A stretch of 64,000 nucleotides of DNA, taken from Sphingomonas sp. URHD0057 (GTDB lineage: Bacteria > Pseudomonadota > Alphaproteobacteria > Sphingomonadales > Sphingomonadaceae). The stretch covers positions 632,403 to 696,402 of the forward strand of contig NZ_JIAU01000005.1 of assembly GCF_000620665.1 (NCBI RefSeq), given 5' to 3'. Position 1 is the first letter of the stretch. Each line of letters starts with the position of its first letter. Positions 49,546 to 58,602 of this stretch are shown here, one piece after another. Both the position numbers and the translations under genes were made by a program. The notes beneath the pieces were generated by a model that did no database searches, had not been told where the DNA came from, and was given only the letters and a program-made list of their open reading frames with translations.

Positions 49546-50172
49546 ATGAAGGTCAAGGTACAGACCCTCGACGCCAAGGCTGGCGGGGACATCGAGCTCA
49601 AGGACGACATCTTCGGGGTCGAGCCGCGCGCCGATATCCTGCACCGTGTCGTCACCTGGCAGCTCGAGAAGCGTCGCGGCACTGCCCGAGCCGCCCGCGA
49701 GCGCTCGGAAGTCGCGCGCACGGGCAAGAAGTTCGGCCGGCAGAAAGGCGGCGGTACCGCTCGTCACGGCGATCGCCGCGCACCGATCTTCGTTGGCGGC
49801 GGCAAGGCGCACGGACCTCGCGTTCGCGACTTCAATCCGTCCCTCAACAAGAAGATTCGGACGCTCGGCCTCAAGATGGCATTGTCGTCCAAGGCTCAGT
49901 CGGGGCAGCTGTTCGTGCTCGACAATCTCGACGTCTCCGAGGGTAAGACCAGGGAATTGCGCGAGAAGCTGGGCAAGCTCGGCTTCGGCAAGACCGCGCT
50001 GGTGATCGACGGCGACGCTCTCAACGTCAGCTTCGCCCGCGCTTCGTCCAACCTTGGGAGCATCGACCTGCTCTCCGCGGTCGGTGCGAATGTCTATGAC
50101 ATCATGCGGCACGAAACGCTGGTCCTGACCCGCGCCGCGGTTGAAAAGCTGGAGGCCCGGTTCAATGGCTAA
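49546..50172 (+). CDS. rplD: 50S ribosomal protein L4
   Basis: 208 residues. The extended loop that lines the exit tunnel is seen as [18 protein letters not shown] and [20 protein letters not shown]. In E. coli L4 represses its own S10 operon. ATG 49546 chosen; it overlaps rplW by eight bases (ATGGCTAA). Confidence 0.96.
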   Translation: MKVKVQTLDAKAGGDIELKDDIFGVEPRADILHRVVTWQLEKRRGTARAARERSEVARTGKKFGRQKGGGTARHGDRRAPIFVGGGKAHGPRVRDFNPSLNKKIRTLGLKMALSSKAQSGQLFVLDNLDVSEGKTRELREKLGKLGFGKTALVIDGDALNVSFARASSNLGSIDLLSAVGANVYDIMRHETLVLTRAAVEKLEARFNG

Positions 50173-50485
50173 GAAGCCTCAACAGGCGACCGACGTGCGC
50201 CACTATGACGTCGTGCTCGCGCCGCACATCACCGAGAAATCGACGATGCTGTCGGAGCAGAACGCGGTCGTCTTCAAGGTCGCGCCGGGCGCGTCCAAGC
50301 CGGAGATCAAGGCCGCAGTCGAGGCGCTGTTCGGCGTCAAGGTCACCGGGGTCAACACCATGGTCACCAAGGGCAAGTCCAAGCGCTGGAAGGGCAAGGC
50401 CTATCAGCGGTCGGACGTGAAGAAGGCGATCGTCACGCTGGCAGAAGGCCAGTCGATCGACATTACGGAAGGGGCGAAGGCGTAA
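50165..50485 (+). CDS. rplW: 50S ribosomal protein L23
   Basis: 106 residues; binds at the exit of the nascent-chain tunnel where trigger factor and SRP dock. [17 protein letters not shown] is the family N-terminal motif. Overlaps rplD by eight bases and rplB by one (TAATG). Confidence 0.96.
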   Translation: MAKKPQQATDVRHYDVVLAPHITEKSTMLSEQNAVVFKVAPGASKPEIKAAVEALFGVKVTGVNTMVTKGKSKRWKGKAYQRSDVKKAIVTLAEGQSIDITEGAKA

Positions 50486-51321
50486 TGGCTCTCAAGCAAT
50501 ATAAGCCGACCTCCCCGGCCCGCCGCGGACTGATCCTCGTCGACAAGTCGGCGCTGTGGAAGGGCAAGCCGGTCAAGGCGCTGACCGAAGGCAAGCGCAA
50601 GACGGGCGGCCGCAATAACAAGGGTCATGTGACGTCGCGCGGCATCGCCGGCGGCCACAAGCAGAAGTATCGCTTGATCGATTTCAAGCGCCGCACCTGG
50701 GACGTGGCCGCGACGGTCGAGCGGATCGAATACGATCCCAACCGCTCGGCGTTCATCGCGCTCGTCAGCTACGAGGGCGGCGAGCAGGTCTACATCCTCG
50801 CTCCGCAGCGCCTGGCGCCGGGCGACAAGGTGATCGCCGGCAAGAAGGTCGACGTGAAGCCGGGCAATGCCATGGAGATCGGCCAGATGCCGGTCGGCAC
50901 CATCGTCCACAACGTGGAGATGAAGCCGGGCAAGGGCGGGCAGATCGCGCGCGCCGCCGGGACCTATGTCCAGGTCGTCGGCCGCGACCGCGGGATGGTC
51001 ATCGTCAGACTCAATTCAGGCGAGCAGCGGTACATCCGCTCCGACTGCATGGCGACGGTGGGCGCGGTGTCGAACCCCGACAACGGCAACCAGACCCTGG
51101 CCAAAGCCGGCCGCACGCGGTGGCTGGGCAAGCGCCCGCTGACCCGCGGCGTCGCCAAGAACCCGGTCGACCACCCGCACGGCGGCGGCGAAGGCCGCAC
51201 TTCGGGCGGACGCCATCCGGTCACCCCGTGGGGCAAGCCAACCAAGGGTGCCCGCACCCGTCACAATAAGTCGACCGACAAGTTCATCATTCGGTCGCGT
51301 CACGCGAAGAAGAAGGGTTAA
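50485..51321 (+). CDS. rplB: 50S ribosomal protein L2
   Basis: 278 residues. The conserved C-terminal loop [20 protein letters not shown], close to the peptidyl-transferase centre, is intact; the SH3-like core [20 protein letters not shown] is normal. Three bases to rpsS. Confidence 0.98.
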   Translation: MALKQYKPTSPARRGLILVDKSALWKGKPVKALTEGKRKTGGRNNKGHVTSRGIAGGHKQKYRLIDFKRRTWDVAATVERIEYDPNRSAFIALVSYEGGEQVYILAPQRLAPGDKVIAGKKVDVKPGNAMEIGQMPVGTIVHNVEMKPGKGGQIARAAGTYVQVVGRDRGMVIVRLNSGEQRYIRSDCMATVGAVSNPDNGNQTLAKAGRTRWLGKRPLTRGVAKNPVDHPHGGGEGRTSGGRHPVTPWGKPTKGARTRHNKSTDKFIIRSRHAKKKG

Positions 51322-51324
51322 GTC

Positions 51325-51600
51325 ATGGCCCGTTCCGTCTGGAAAGGTCCGTTCGTCGAGCTTTCGCTGCTGAAGAAAGCGGAAGCCGCGCAGGACAATT
51401 CGAAGCGCGCGCCGATCAAGACCTGGTCGCGCCGCTCGACGATCCTGCCGCAGTTCGTCGGCCTCACCTTCAATGTCTACAACGGCCGCAAGTTCGTGCC
51501 GGTGTCGGTCAATGAGGACATGGTCGGGATGAAGCTCGGCGAGTTCGCTCCGACGCGCACCTTCCACGGCCACGCGTCCGACAAGAAGGGCAAGCGCTGA
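51325..51600 (+). CDS. rpsS: 30S ribosomal protein S19
   Basis: 91 residues, family N-terminus [20 protein letters not shown]; part of the 30S head contacting S13 and the A-site tRNA region. Its stop overlaps the rplV start (TGATG). Confidence 0.97.
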   Translation: MARSVWKGPFVELSLLKKAEAAQDNSKRAPIKTWSRRSTILPQFVGLTFNVYNGRKFVPVSVNEDMVGMKLGEFAPTRTFHGHASDKKGKR

Positions 51601-51977
51601 TGAGCAAGCCGGTTGCACCCCGTAAGGTCGGCGACAAGGAAGCCCTGGCCGTCGGCAACACCATTCGCGGTTCGGCGCGCAAGCTCAACCTGGTCGCGGG
51701 CCTGATCCGCGGCCGCAAGGTTGAGGAAGCGCTGAACATCCTCCGGTTCTCGCCCAAGGGCATGGCCGAGGACGTGAGCAAAGTGCTCGCTTCCGCGGTC
51801 GCCAACGCCGAGAACAACCACAACCTCGATGTCGACGCGCTGATCGTCGCCGAGGCGAGCGTCGGCAAGTCGATCTCGATGAAGCGCTTCGCGACCCGTG
51901 CGCGCGGCCGCTCGTCGCGGATCGTCAAGCCGTTCAGCCGCATTCGGGTCGTCGTCCGCGAGCAGGAAGAAGCGTAA
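51600..51977 (+). CDS. rplV: 50S ribosomal protein L22
   Basis: 125 residues; its beta-hairpin lines the exit tunnel ([20 protein letters not shown]). The start shares bases with rpsS. One base to rpsC. Confidence 0.97.
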   Translation: MSKPVAPRKVGDKEALAVGNTIRGSARKLNLVAGLIRGRKVEEALNILRFSPKGMAEDVSKVLASAVANAENNHNLDVDALIVAEASVGKSISMKRFATRARGRSSRIVKPFSRIRVVVREQEEA

Positions 51978-51978
51978 C

Positions 51979-52692
51979 ATGGGTCAGAAAACCTCTCCCG
52001 TCGGGCTGCGCCTGCAGATCAACCGGACCTGGGACAGCCGCTGGTACGCCGAGGGCGCGGACTACGGCCGGTTGCTCCTCGAGGACCTCAAGATCCGCCG
52101 CTCCATCATCGAGAAGCTGCCGCAGGCCGCGATCTCGAAGGTGGTGATCGAGCGTCCGGCGAAGATCTGCCGCATCTCCATCTATGCCGCGCGCCCCGGC
52201 GTGATCATCGGCAAGAAGGGCGCCGACATCGAGAAGCTGAAGCGCGAGCTGCAGAAGATGACCAGCTCCGAAGTGAGCCTGAACATCGTCGAGATCCGCA
52301 AGCCGGAGATCGATGCCAAGCTCGTCGCCCAGGGCGTCGCCGACCAGCTCGAGCGCCGCATCGCCTTCCGCCGCGCGATGAAGCGCGCGGTGCAGTCGGC
52401 GCTGCGCCTCGGCGCCGAGGGCATCCGCATCACCTGCGCCGGCCGTCTCGGCGGCGCCGAGATCGCGCGCACCGAATGGTACCGCGAGGGCCGGGTTCCG
52501 CTGCACACTTTGCGCGGCAACGTCGATTACGCCGAGGCCGAAGCCCACACCGCTTATGGCGTGTGCGGGGTCAAGGTGTGGGTCTTCAAGGGTGAGATCC
52601 TGGGTCACGACCCGCTCGCTCAGGACCGGCTGATGATGGAGGCTCAGACCTCCGGCGTCCGCCCGGCGCGCGAAGAACGCGGCAACCGGTAA
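51979..52692 (+). CDS. rpsC: 30S ribosomal protein S3
   Basis: 237 residues. KH domain with [20 protein letters not shown], and the mRNA-entry region with basic residues. ATG 51979 chosen for the family N-terminus [14 protein letters not shown]. Confidence 0.97.
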   Translation: MGQKTSPVGLRLQINRTWDSRWYAEGADYGRLLLEDLKIRRSIIEKLPQAAISKVVIERPAKICRISIYAARPGVIIGKKGADIEKLKRELQKMTSSEVSLNIVEIRKPEIDAKLVAQGVADQLERRIAFRRAMKRAVQSALRLGAEGIRITCAGRLGGAEIARTEWYREGRVPLHTLRGNVDYAEAEAHTAYGVCGVKVWVFKGEILGHDPLAQDRLMMEAQTSGVRPAREERGNR

Positions 52693-52712
52693 GCGCGAAG
52701 GACACATAAGAC

Positions 52713-53147
52713 ATGCTGCAACCCAAGCGCACCAAGTTCCGCAAGGCCTTCAAGGGCCGCATCCATGGCAATGCCAAGGGCGGGACCGAGCTCAACTTCG
52801 GCGCCTTTGGCCTCAAGGCCATGGAGCCGGAGCGGATCACCGCGCGTCAGATCGAGGCCGCGCGCCGCGCGATCACGCGTCACATCAAGCGCTCCGGGCG
52901 CTTGTGGATCCGCATCTTCCCCGACGTTCCGGTGAGCTCGAAGCCGGCCGAAGTCCGCATGGGCTCAGGCAAGGGCTCGCCCGAATTCTGGGTCGCCCGG
53001 GTCAAGCCCGGCCGCATCCTGTTCGAGCTCGACGGCGTCCCCGGCAGCCTCGCCAAGACAGCGTTCGAGCGCGCGGCGGAGAAGCTGCCGATCAAGACCA
53101 AGGTCGTCGCCCGCCTGGGCGAGAGCCTGGTCGAGGAGGAAAAGTAA
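52713..53147 (+). CDS. rplP: 50S ribosomal protein L16
   Basis: 144 residues, [20 protein letters not shown]; binds the A-site tRNA region. The conserved [14 protein letters not shown] segment is where some bacteria hydroxylate arginine. One base to rpmC. Confidence 0.97.
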   Translation: MLQPKRTKFRKAFKGRIHGNAKGGTELNFGAFGLKAMEPERITARQIEAARRAITRHIKRSGRLWIRIFPDVPVSSKPAEVRMGSGKGSPEFWVARVKPGRILFELDGVPGSLAKTAFERAAEKLPIKTKVVARLGESLVEEEK

Positions 53148-53148
53148 C

Positions 53149-53370
53149 ATGGCCGCCAAGGACGATCTCAAGGTCCAGACCGACGACCAGCTGCAGGTGC
53201 AGCTTGGCGATTTGAAGCGCGAGCAGTTCAACCTGCGCTTCCAGTCGGCGACCAACCAGCTCGAGAAGCCGAGCCGTGTGCGTCAGGTGCGCCGCACCAT
53301 CGCGCGCATCAAGACGGTTCAGAATCAACGCGCCCGCGCCGCCCAGCAATCCGCTGCGGCGAAGGCGTAA
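53149..53370 (+). CDS. rpmC: 50S ribosomal protein L29
   Basis: 73 residues, two-helix exit-tunnel protein with [20 protein letters not shown], the conserved second-helix region. 13 bases to rpsQ. Confidence 0.95.
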   Translation: MAAKDDLKVQTDDQLQVQLGDLKREQFNLRFQSATNQLEKPSRVRQVRRTIARIKTVQNQRARAAQQSAAAKA

Positions 53371-53383
53371 GGAGACTAAAGGA

Positions 53384-53776
53384 ATGCCAAAGCGCGTCCT
53401 CACCGGCACCGTGGTGTCCGACAAGGCCGACAAGACGGTGGTGGTCCGTGTCGAGCGGCGGGTGAAGCACCCGCTGTACGGCAAGATCATCAAGCTGTCG
53501 AAGAAGTACCATGCTCACGACGAGGCGAACGCCTTCAAGGCGGGCGAGCAGGTGCGCATCGAAGAGTGCGCCCCGATCTCGAAGCTGAAGACGTGGACGG
53601 TGCTCGACCGGATCGGTGCTGCCAAGGCGGTGGCGATCGAGATCACCGAGCCCGACGCGCTTCAGCCCGAGGCCGAACCGAGCAAGCCGGCGGAAGAGAA
53701 GAAGGCTGAGAAGCCACCCAAGGCCAAGGCAGCGAAGAAGGCCAAGGCCGAAGACGTCGCCGAAGCGGACGCCTGA
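53384..53776 (+). CDS. rpsQ: 30S ribosomal protein S17 with basic/acidic C-terminal tail
   Basis: 130 residues against 84 in E. coli. The OB-fold core (1 to about 90: [40 protein letters not shown]) is normal; the last 40 residues are Lys/Ala/Glu-rich ([20 protein letters not shown]) and low-complexity. ATG 53384 chosen. Confidence 0.95.
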   Translation: MPKRVLTGTVVSDKADKTVVVRVERRVKHPLYGKIIKLSKKYHAHDEANAFKAGEQVRIEECAPISKLKTWTVLDRIGAAKAVAIEITEPDALQPEAEPSKPAEEKKAEKPPKAKAAKKAKAEDVAEADA

Positions 53777-53804
53777 GAAGATTTGAGAGGATAAGGGTCG
53801 AACC

Positions 53805-54173
53805 ATGATCCAGATGCAGTCCAACCTGGACGTTGCGGACAACAGCGGCGCGAAGCGCGTTCAGTGCATCAAGGTGCTGGGCGGCTCCAAGCGGCGCACC
53901 GCGGGCGTCGGCGACATCATCGTCGTCAGCGTCAAGGAAGCGGCGCCCCGCGGCCGCGTGAAGAAGGGCGACGTTCACCGCGCGGTGATCGTCCGCACCG
54001 CCAAGGACATCCGCCGTCCCGACGGTTCGGTGATCCGCTTCGATTCCAACGCCGCCGTGCTGGTCAACAAGAACGAGGAGCCGATCGGCACCCGTATCTT
54101 CGGCCCGGTCGTGCGCGAGCTTCGTGCGCGCAAGCACATGAAGATCATTTCGCTCGCCCCGGAGGTGCTGTGA
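53805..54173 (+). CDS. rplN: 50S ribosomal protein L14
   Basis: 122 residues, [20 protein letters not shown]; part of bridge B8 to 16S rRNA and the docking site of RsfS. Its stop overlaps the rplX start (TGATG). 28 bases after rpsQ. Confidence 0.97.
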   Translation: MIQMQSNLDVADNSGAKRVQCIKVLGGSKRRTAGVGDIIVVSVKEAAPRGRVKKGDVHRAVIVRTAKDIRRPDGSVIRFDSNAAVLVNKNEEPIGTRIFGPVVRELRARKHMKIISLAPEVL

Positions 54174-54493
54174 TGGCCACTCAGAAGATCAAGAAGGGCG
54201 ATCGCGTCGTCATCCTGTCCGGCAAGGACAAGGGCAAGACGGGTGAAGTCATCCGCTCGATCCCGAAGGACATGAAGGTCGTGGTGTCGGGCGTGAATGT
54301 CCACGCGCGCCATCGCAAGCCGTCGCAAACGAGCCCGCAGGGCGGGATCGAACGCAAGGAAGCGCCGCTGCACGTGTCGAACGTGGCGATCGCCGACCCG
54401 AAGACCGGAGCGCCCACCCGCGTCCGCTTCGAGGAGCGTGACGGCAAGAAGGTCCGCGTCGCGGCCAAGTCCGGAGAGTTGATCCATGGCTGA
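54173..54493 (+). CDS. rplX: 50S ribosomal protein L24
   Basis: 106 residues; KOW motif [20 protein letters not shown]; early assembly initiator at the exit tunnel. Overlaps rplE by eight bases. Confidence 0.96.
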   Translation: MATQKIKKGDRVVILSGKDKGKTGEVIRSIPKDMKVVVSGVNVHARHRKPSQTSPQGGIERKEAPLHVSNVAIADPKTGAPTRVRFEERDGKKVRVAAKSGELIHG

Positions 54494-55235
54494 CAAGGAA
54501 AAGAAGGTCGACGAGGCGCAGGAGCCCGTGACCGAGCAGGTTGAGCAGGTCGAGCTGGTCGGCGAGGCCAAGAAGGCCGAAGCCGAGGCGATCGAGGCAT
54601 TGCCGAAGGTCGAGGAGGCGTCCGTGCCCCAGGCCGAGAAGCCGGCCAAGGCCGCGACGGTGCCCAAGGGCTACAAGCCGCGTCTGAAGAGCGACTATGA
54701 GGATCGTATCGTTGCGGCGATGATCGAGAAGTTCGGCTACAAGAACAAGCTCGAAGTCCCCAGGCTCGACAAGATCGTGATCAACATGGGCGTCGGCGAG
54801 GCGACCCAGGACAAGAAGCGGGTCGAGACGGCAGCCGCCGAAATGCAGCAGATCTCCGGCCAGAAGCCGGTGATCACCAAGGCGAAGAAGTCGATCGCCC
54901 AGTTCAAGCTGCGCGAAGGCATGCCGATCGGCTGCAAGGTCACCCTGCGCCGCGACCGCATGTTCGAGTTTCTCGATCGTCTCGTGACGGTCGCGCTGCC
55001 CCGCGTCCGCGACTTTCGGGGCCTCAACCCCAGGTCGTTCGACGGCCGCGGCAATTACGCGATGGGTCTCAAGGAGCAGATCATTTTCCCCGAGGTCAAC
55101 TACGACCAGATCGACAAGGTTCGGGGAATGGACGTCATCATCACCACGACCGCGAAGACGGACGACGAGGCGCGCGAACTGCTGCGTCTCTTCAACTTTC
55201 CCTTCCCGGCCGAGGAGCAGCGGCAGGCCGCGTGA
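54486..55235 (+). CDS. rplE: 50S ribosomal protein L5 with acidic N-terminal extension
   Basis: 249 residues against 179 in E. coli. The first 58 or so ([20 protein letters not shown], then Ala/Glu/Lys) are extra and low in complexity. The core starts about residue 62 ([12 protein letters not shown]) and holds [20 protein letters not shown] and [16 protein letters not shown], which contact 5S rRNA and the P-site tRNA. ATG 54486 overlaps rplX. No internal ATG starts exactly at the core, so the extension is probably translated. Confidence 0.93.
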   Translation: MADKEKKVDEAQEPVTEQVEQVELVGEAKKAEAEAIEALPKVEEASVPQAEKPAKAATVPKGYKPRLKSDYEDRIVAAMIEKFGYKNKLEVPRLDKIVINMGVGEATQDKKRVETAAAEMQQISGQKPVITKAKKSIAQFKLREGMPIGCKVTLRRDRMFEFLDRLVTVALPRVRDFRGLNPRSFDGRGNYAMGLKEQIIFPEVNYDQIDKVRGMDVIITTTAKTDDEARELLRLFNFPFPAEEQRQAA

Positions 55236-55267
55236 GCGGTCTGCCCGTTAGGAGAAGAACTTAAGTC

Positions 55268-55573
55268 ATGGCGAAACTGAGTTCGATCAACAAGAACGAG
55301 CGGCGCAAGAAGCTCGTTCAGAAGAATGCGGCGAAGTACGCGAAGCTGAAAGCGATCGCGGACGATGAATCGCGCGACGATACCGAGCGGCTGATGGCCC
55401 GGCTGAAAATGGCCGAGCTGCCGCGCAACGGGAACCCGACGCGCGTCCGCAACCGCTGTGAGCTGACCGGCCGCAGCCGCGCATATTATCGCAAGTTCCG
55501 CCTGTCGCGGATCATGCTTCGGGAGCTGGCCAACAAAGGCCTGATCCCGGGCGTCGTTAAGTCCAGCTGGTAA
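55268..55573 (+). CDS. rpsN: 30S ribosomal protein S14, zinc-free type
   Basis: 101 residues, [20 protein letters not shown]; no CXXC pairs, so it is the long zinc-independent form. [20 protein letters not shown] is conserved. 32 bases after rplE. Confidence 0.96.
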   Translation: MAKLSSINKNERRKKLVQKNAAKYAKLKAIADDESRDDTERLMARLKMAELPRNGNPTRVRNRCELTGRSRAYYRKFRLSRIMLRELANKGLIPGVVKSSW

Positions 55574-55586
55574 GGAGGATCATTAG

Positions 55587-55982
55587 ATGGCGATGACCGA
55601 TCCTCTGGGTGACATGCTCACCCGCATCCGCAACGGCCAGCAGGCGAAGAAGGATTCGATCCTGACGCCGGCCTCGGCGCTGCGCAGCCGTGTGCTCGAC
55701 GTGCTCCAGCGTGAAGGCTACATCCGCGGCTATTCGGAAGAAGTGCTGGCCGGGCAAAAGGGCCTGCGCATCGAGCTTAAGTATTTCGAGGGCCAGCCGG
55801 CGATCCAGCACCTGGCGCGCGTGTCGAAGCCCGGCCGCCGCGTCTATTCGGCGGCGCGCGAGCTGCCGCGCATCCGCAACGGCCTCGGCACGATCATCGT
55901 GTCGACCCCGCGGGGCGTGCTGAGCGACGCGGAAGCGCGCGATCAGAACGTCGGCGGCGAAGTCCTGGCGGAGGTGTTCTGA
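55587..55982 (+). CDS. rpsH: 30S ribosomal protein S8
   Basis: 131 residues, [20 protein letters not shown]; in E. coli S8 represses the spc operon by binding mRNA near rplE. The C-terminal [20 protein letters not shown] is normal. Stop overlaps the rplF start (TGATG). Confidence 0.97.
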   Translation: MAMTDPLGDMLTRIRNGQQAKKDSILTPASALRSRVLDVLQREGYIRGYSEEVLAGQKGLRIELKYFEGQPAIQHLARVSKPGRRVYSAARELPRIRNGLGTIIVSTPRGVLSDAEARDQNVGGEVLAEVF

Positions 55983-56518
55983 TGTCCCGCATCGGCAAGA
56001 AACCGGTCGCTCTTCCCACCGGCGTCACCGCGACGGTCGAGAGCGGCGTGCTGACCGTGAAGGGGCCCAAGGGCACGCTCGCGATGCAGCTGCTCGACGA
56101 TCTCGTGAAGTATGAGATCGCCGAGAGCGAAATCCGCGTCACTCCGATCACCAACGCCCAGCGCAACCGCGCGGCATGGGGCATGCAGCGCACCAACGTG
56201 CAGAACCTCGTCACCGGCGTGACCGAGGGCTTCACCAAGGTGCTCGAGATCACCGGCGTCGGCTACCGCGCCCAGGCCCAGGGCAAGAACCTGCGTTTGC
56301 AGCTCGGCTACAGCCACGACGTGAACTTCCCGGTTCCCGAGGGCATCGAGGTCAAGACTCCCGATCAGAACACGGTCGAGATCACCGGCATAGATCGCCA
56401 GCAGGTCGGCCAGGTCGCGGCCGAGATTCGGCGCTGGCGCAAGCCCGAGCCGTACAAGGGCAAGGGCATTAAGTATCGCGGCGAGTACATCTTCCGCAAA
56501 GAAGGCAAGAAGAAGTAA
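55982..56518 (+). CDS. rplF: 50S ribosomal protein L6
   Basis: 178 residues, [20 protein letters not shown]; two repeated domains; [20 protein letters not shown] and [13 protein letters not shown] are typical of the C-terminal half. Three bases to rplR. Confidence 0.97.
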   Translation: MSRIGKKPVALPTGVTATVESGVLTVKGPKGTLAMQLLDDLVKYEIAESEIRVTPITNAQRNRAAWGMQRTNVQNLVTGVTEGFTKVLEITGVGYRAQAQGKNLRLQLGYSHDVNFPVPEGIEVKTPDQNTVEITGIDRQQVGQVAAEIRRWRKPEPYKGKGIKYRGEYIFRKEGKKK

Positions 56519-56521
56519 GCC

Positions 56522-56875
56522 ATGGCAATCCTCTCTCTCTTCGATCGCCGCCGCCGCCGGGTGCGCACCGCGCTTCGCGCCCGCGCTTCCGGCAAGCCGC
56601 GCCTGTCGGTTCACCGTTCGGGCCGTCACATCTACGCGCAGGTCATCGATGACGCCGCGGGCAAGACGCTGGCGTCCGCTTCGAGCCTGGACAAGGATCT
56701 CAAGGCCAAGACCGGCGCGACCCGCGACCGCGCGGCCGCCGTCGGCAAGGCAGTTGCCGAGCGGGCCAAGAAGGCCGGCGTCTCCGCGGTCGTGTTCGAC
56801 CGTGGCGGCTTCCTCTTCCATGGCCGCGTGAAGGCCCTCGCCGACGCCGCGCGCGAAGGCGGACTGGAGTTTTAA
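56522..56875 (+). CDS. rplR: 50S ribosomal protein L18
   Basis: 117 residues; binds 5S rRNA with L5. [22 protein letters not shown] motif is seen as [20 protein letters not shown], and [20 protein letters not shown] closes it. Two bases to rpsE. Confidence 0.96.
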   Translation: MAILSLFDRRRRRVRTALRARASGKPRLSVHRSGRHIYAQVIDDAAGKTLASASSLDKDLKAKTGATRDRAAAVGKAVAERAKKAGVSAVVFDRGGFLFHGRVKALADAAREGGLEF

Positions 56876-56877
56876 GA

Positions 56878-57696
56878 ATGCAAGACGAGAAACAGCAGGG
56901 CAACGAGGCCAACACCGATCCGGCTGCGGCGGTCGCCGAGGCGACTCCGGCCCAGGCCGAGCAGGCTGCTCCGGAAGCACCGGTGCAGGCTGCACCGGCT
57001 GAAGCTGCGCCGCCTGAAGCTGCACCGCCCGAACACCGTGGGCGCGGTCCTCGCGGTCCGCGGGGCGGCGGCGGCGGTGGCCGTGGTCGCGGCGGCGGAG
57101 ACCGCGGCGGCCGTGGCCGGCGCGACGACCGTCGTGGCCGTGGCGGCGACGATGACGGCGGCGAGGAGCTGATCGAGAAGCTCGTCCACATCAACCGCGT
57201 CTCCAAGACGGTGAAGGGCGGTAAGCGCTTCGGTTTCGCAGCGCTGGTCGTGGTCGGCGACGGCAAGGGCCGCGCCGGGTTTGGCCACGGCAAGGCGCGC
57301 GAAGTGCCTGAGGCGATCAGCAAGGCGACCGCGGCGGCGAAGAAGGCGATGATCCGCGTTCCGCTGCGCGACGGCCGCACGCTTCACCATGACGGGCTCG
57401 GTCATTTCGGAGCTGGCCGTGTGACGGTCCGTACGGCTCCGGCCGGCACCGGCATCATCGCCGGCGGCCCGATGCGTGCGATCTTCGAAAGCCTCGGCGT
57501 TGCCGACGTGGTCACCAAGTCGGTCGGCACGTCCAACCCGTACAATATGATCCGCGCGACCTTCGAAGCGCTCAAGGAGCAGACCAGCCCGCGCTCGGTC
57601 GCTCAGCGGCGCGGCAAGAAGGTCGCCGACCTGCTCGGCCGCGGCGGCGCCAGTGCTGTCGAAGCTGAGGCCCAGGCCGAAGCGGTGGTGGAGTAA
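56878..57696 (+). CDS. rpsE: 30S ribosomal protein S5 with Ala/Glu and RGG-rich N-terminal extension
   Basis: 272 residues against 167 in E. coli. Residues 1-53 are Ala/Pro/Glu-rich. Residues 54-92 are an RGG region ([20 protein letters not shown] and [16 protein letters not shown]). The core begins about 96 ([20 protein letters not shown]) and ends as usual. The dsRNA-binding and proofreading residues are in place ([20 protein letters not shown]). The tail would stick out from the solvent side near the mRNA entry site, where S5 acts. The start ATG is two bases after rplR. Confidence 0.95.
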   Translation: MQDEKQQGNEANTDPAAAVAEATPAQAEQAAPEAPVQAAPAEAAPPEAAPPEHRGRGPRGPRGGGGGGRGRGGGDRGGRGRRDDRRGRGGDDDGGEELIEKLVHINRVSKTVKGGKRFGFAALVVVGDGKGRAGFGHGKAREVPEAISKATAAAKKAMIRVPLRDGRTLHHDGLGHFGAGRVTVRTAPAGTGIIAGGPMRAIFESLGVADVVTKSVGTSNPYNMIRATFEALKEQTSPRSVAQRRGKKVADLLGRGGASAVEAEAQAEAVVE

Positions 57697-57702
57697 GCTG
57701 AC

Positions 57703-57885
57703 ATGGCCAAGATCAAGATCATTCAGACCGGATCGCCGATCCGGCGCGACAAGACCCAGCGCGCGACGCTGGTTGGGCTGGGCCTGAACAAGATGCGCAA
57801 GAGCATCGAGGTCGAGGACACGCCGGAAGTGCGCGGACAGGTGCGCAAGGTCGCGCATCTGGTGAGCGTCGAAACGGCAGCCTAA
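57703..57885 (+). CDS. rpmD: 50S ribosomal protein L30
   Basis: 60 residues, [20 protein letters not shown] and [20 protein letters not shown]; intact. Its stop is followed after 12 bases by a small GC hairpin. Confidence 0.95.
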   Translation: MAKIKIIQTGSPIRRDKTQRATLVGLGLNKMRKSIEVEDTPEVRGQVRKVAHLVSVETAA

Positions 57886-57897
57886 CCCATCCATCTG

Positions 57898-57911
57898 GCC
57901 CCTCGCGGGGC
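57898..57911 (+). promoter_or_regulatory. Small hairpin after rpmD
   Basis: GCCCC-TCGC-GGGGC, the identical 14-base sequence found eight bases after the rpsJ stop at 48444-48457. No T-run; likely a stop-site or mRNA-processing hairpin, not a terminator, since rplO follows. Confidence 0.5.
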
Positions 57912-57943
57912 GCGCGCGACAAAAGCGAAAGCGAGTGCAAGAC

Positions 57944-58480
57944 ATGAAACTCAACGAACTCAGCGACAACCAGGGCGCCCGCAAGGGTCGCATGCGGGTC
58001 GGCCGGGGCATTGGCTCGGGCAAAGGCAAGACCGCCGGCCGCGGCCAGAAGGGCGCCAAGGCGCGCTCGGGCGTGTCGATCAACGGCTTCGAGGGCGGCC
58101 AGATGCCGCTCCACATGCGGCTGCCGAAGCGCGGCTTCAACAACATCTTCGCCCGCGACTATGCCGAAGTGAACATCGGCGCGGTCCAGAAGGCGATCGA
58201 TGCCGGCAAGCTCGACATCAAGGGCGCGCTCGACCATGCGGCGCTCAAGGCTGCCGGCCTCGCGCGCGGCGGCAAGGACGGCGTCCGCCTGCTCGGCAAG
58301 GGCGAATTGAAGGCCAAGCTCAATCTCAAGGTCGCCGGCGTGTCCAAGGGCGCGCGGGAGGCGGTCGAGAAGGCCGGTGGCTCGATCGAGATCATCGAAC
58401 GCAAGAACCCCGCCGAACTCGCCGCCGCCAAAAAGGGCAAGGTGCGCGCGGCGCGGATCGCCGCCAAGGCTCAGGCCTGA
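57944..58480 (+). CDS. rplO: 50S ribosomal protein L15
   Basis: 178 residues, ATG 57944 ([20 protein letters not shown]); [16 protein letters not shown] and [20 protein letters not shown] are family motifs. It is followed by a REP-like palindrome. A GTG at 57935 would add three residues only. Confidence 0.96.
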   Translation: MKLNELSDNQGARKGRMRVGRGIGSGKGKTAGRGQKGAKARSGVSINGFEGGQMPLHMRLPKRGFNNIFARDYAEVNIGAVQKAIDAGKLDIKGALDHAALKAAGLARGGKDGVRLLGKGELKAKLNLKVAGVSKGAREAVEKAGGSIEIIERKNPAELAAAKKGKVRAARIAAKAQA

Positions 58481-58482
58481 TC

Positions 58483-58556
58483 CGTCATTGCGAGCGGAGC
58501 GAAGCAATCCAGCAACAGCAGTGGATTGCTTCGTCGCTCCGCTCCTCGCAATGACG
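58483..58556. repeat. REP-like palindrome between rplO and secY
   Basis: A 74-base imperfect inverted repeat with arms CGTCATTGCGAGCGGAGCGA (58483-58502) plus AGCAATCCA, and TGGATTGCTTCG then CGCAATGACG on the right; six extra bases interrupt the right arm. The core TCATTGCGAGCG-AGCGAAGCAATCC is a widespread interspersed element of proteobacteria that stops transcripts or stabilises 3' ends. It lies inside the operon, three bases after rplO. Confidence 0.85.
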
Positions 58557-58602
58557 GTTGCGCCGCTTATATGAGCGCCAGCGTTTAGAGGATTTCTACT
58601 GA

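Noticed and set aside
57030..57165. GC-rich tandem repeat or CRISPR-like array
   Set aside because: It is coding sequence for the RGG tail of S5; no spacer-repeat regularity.
58483..58556. Insertion-sequence end
   Set aside because: No transposase, no target duplication; matches the REP-type interspersed palindrome.
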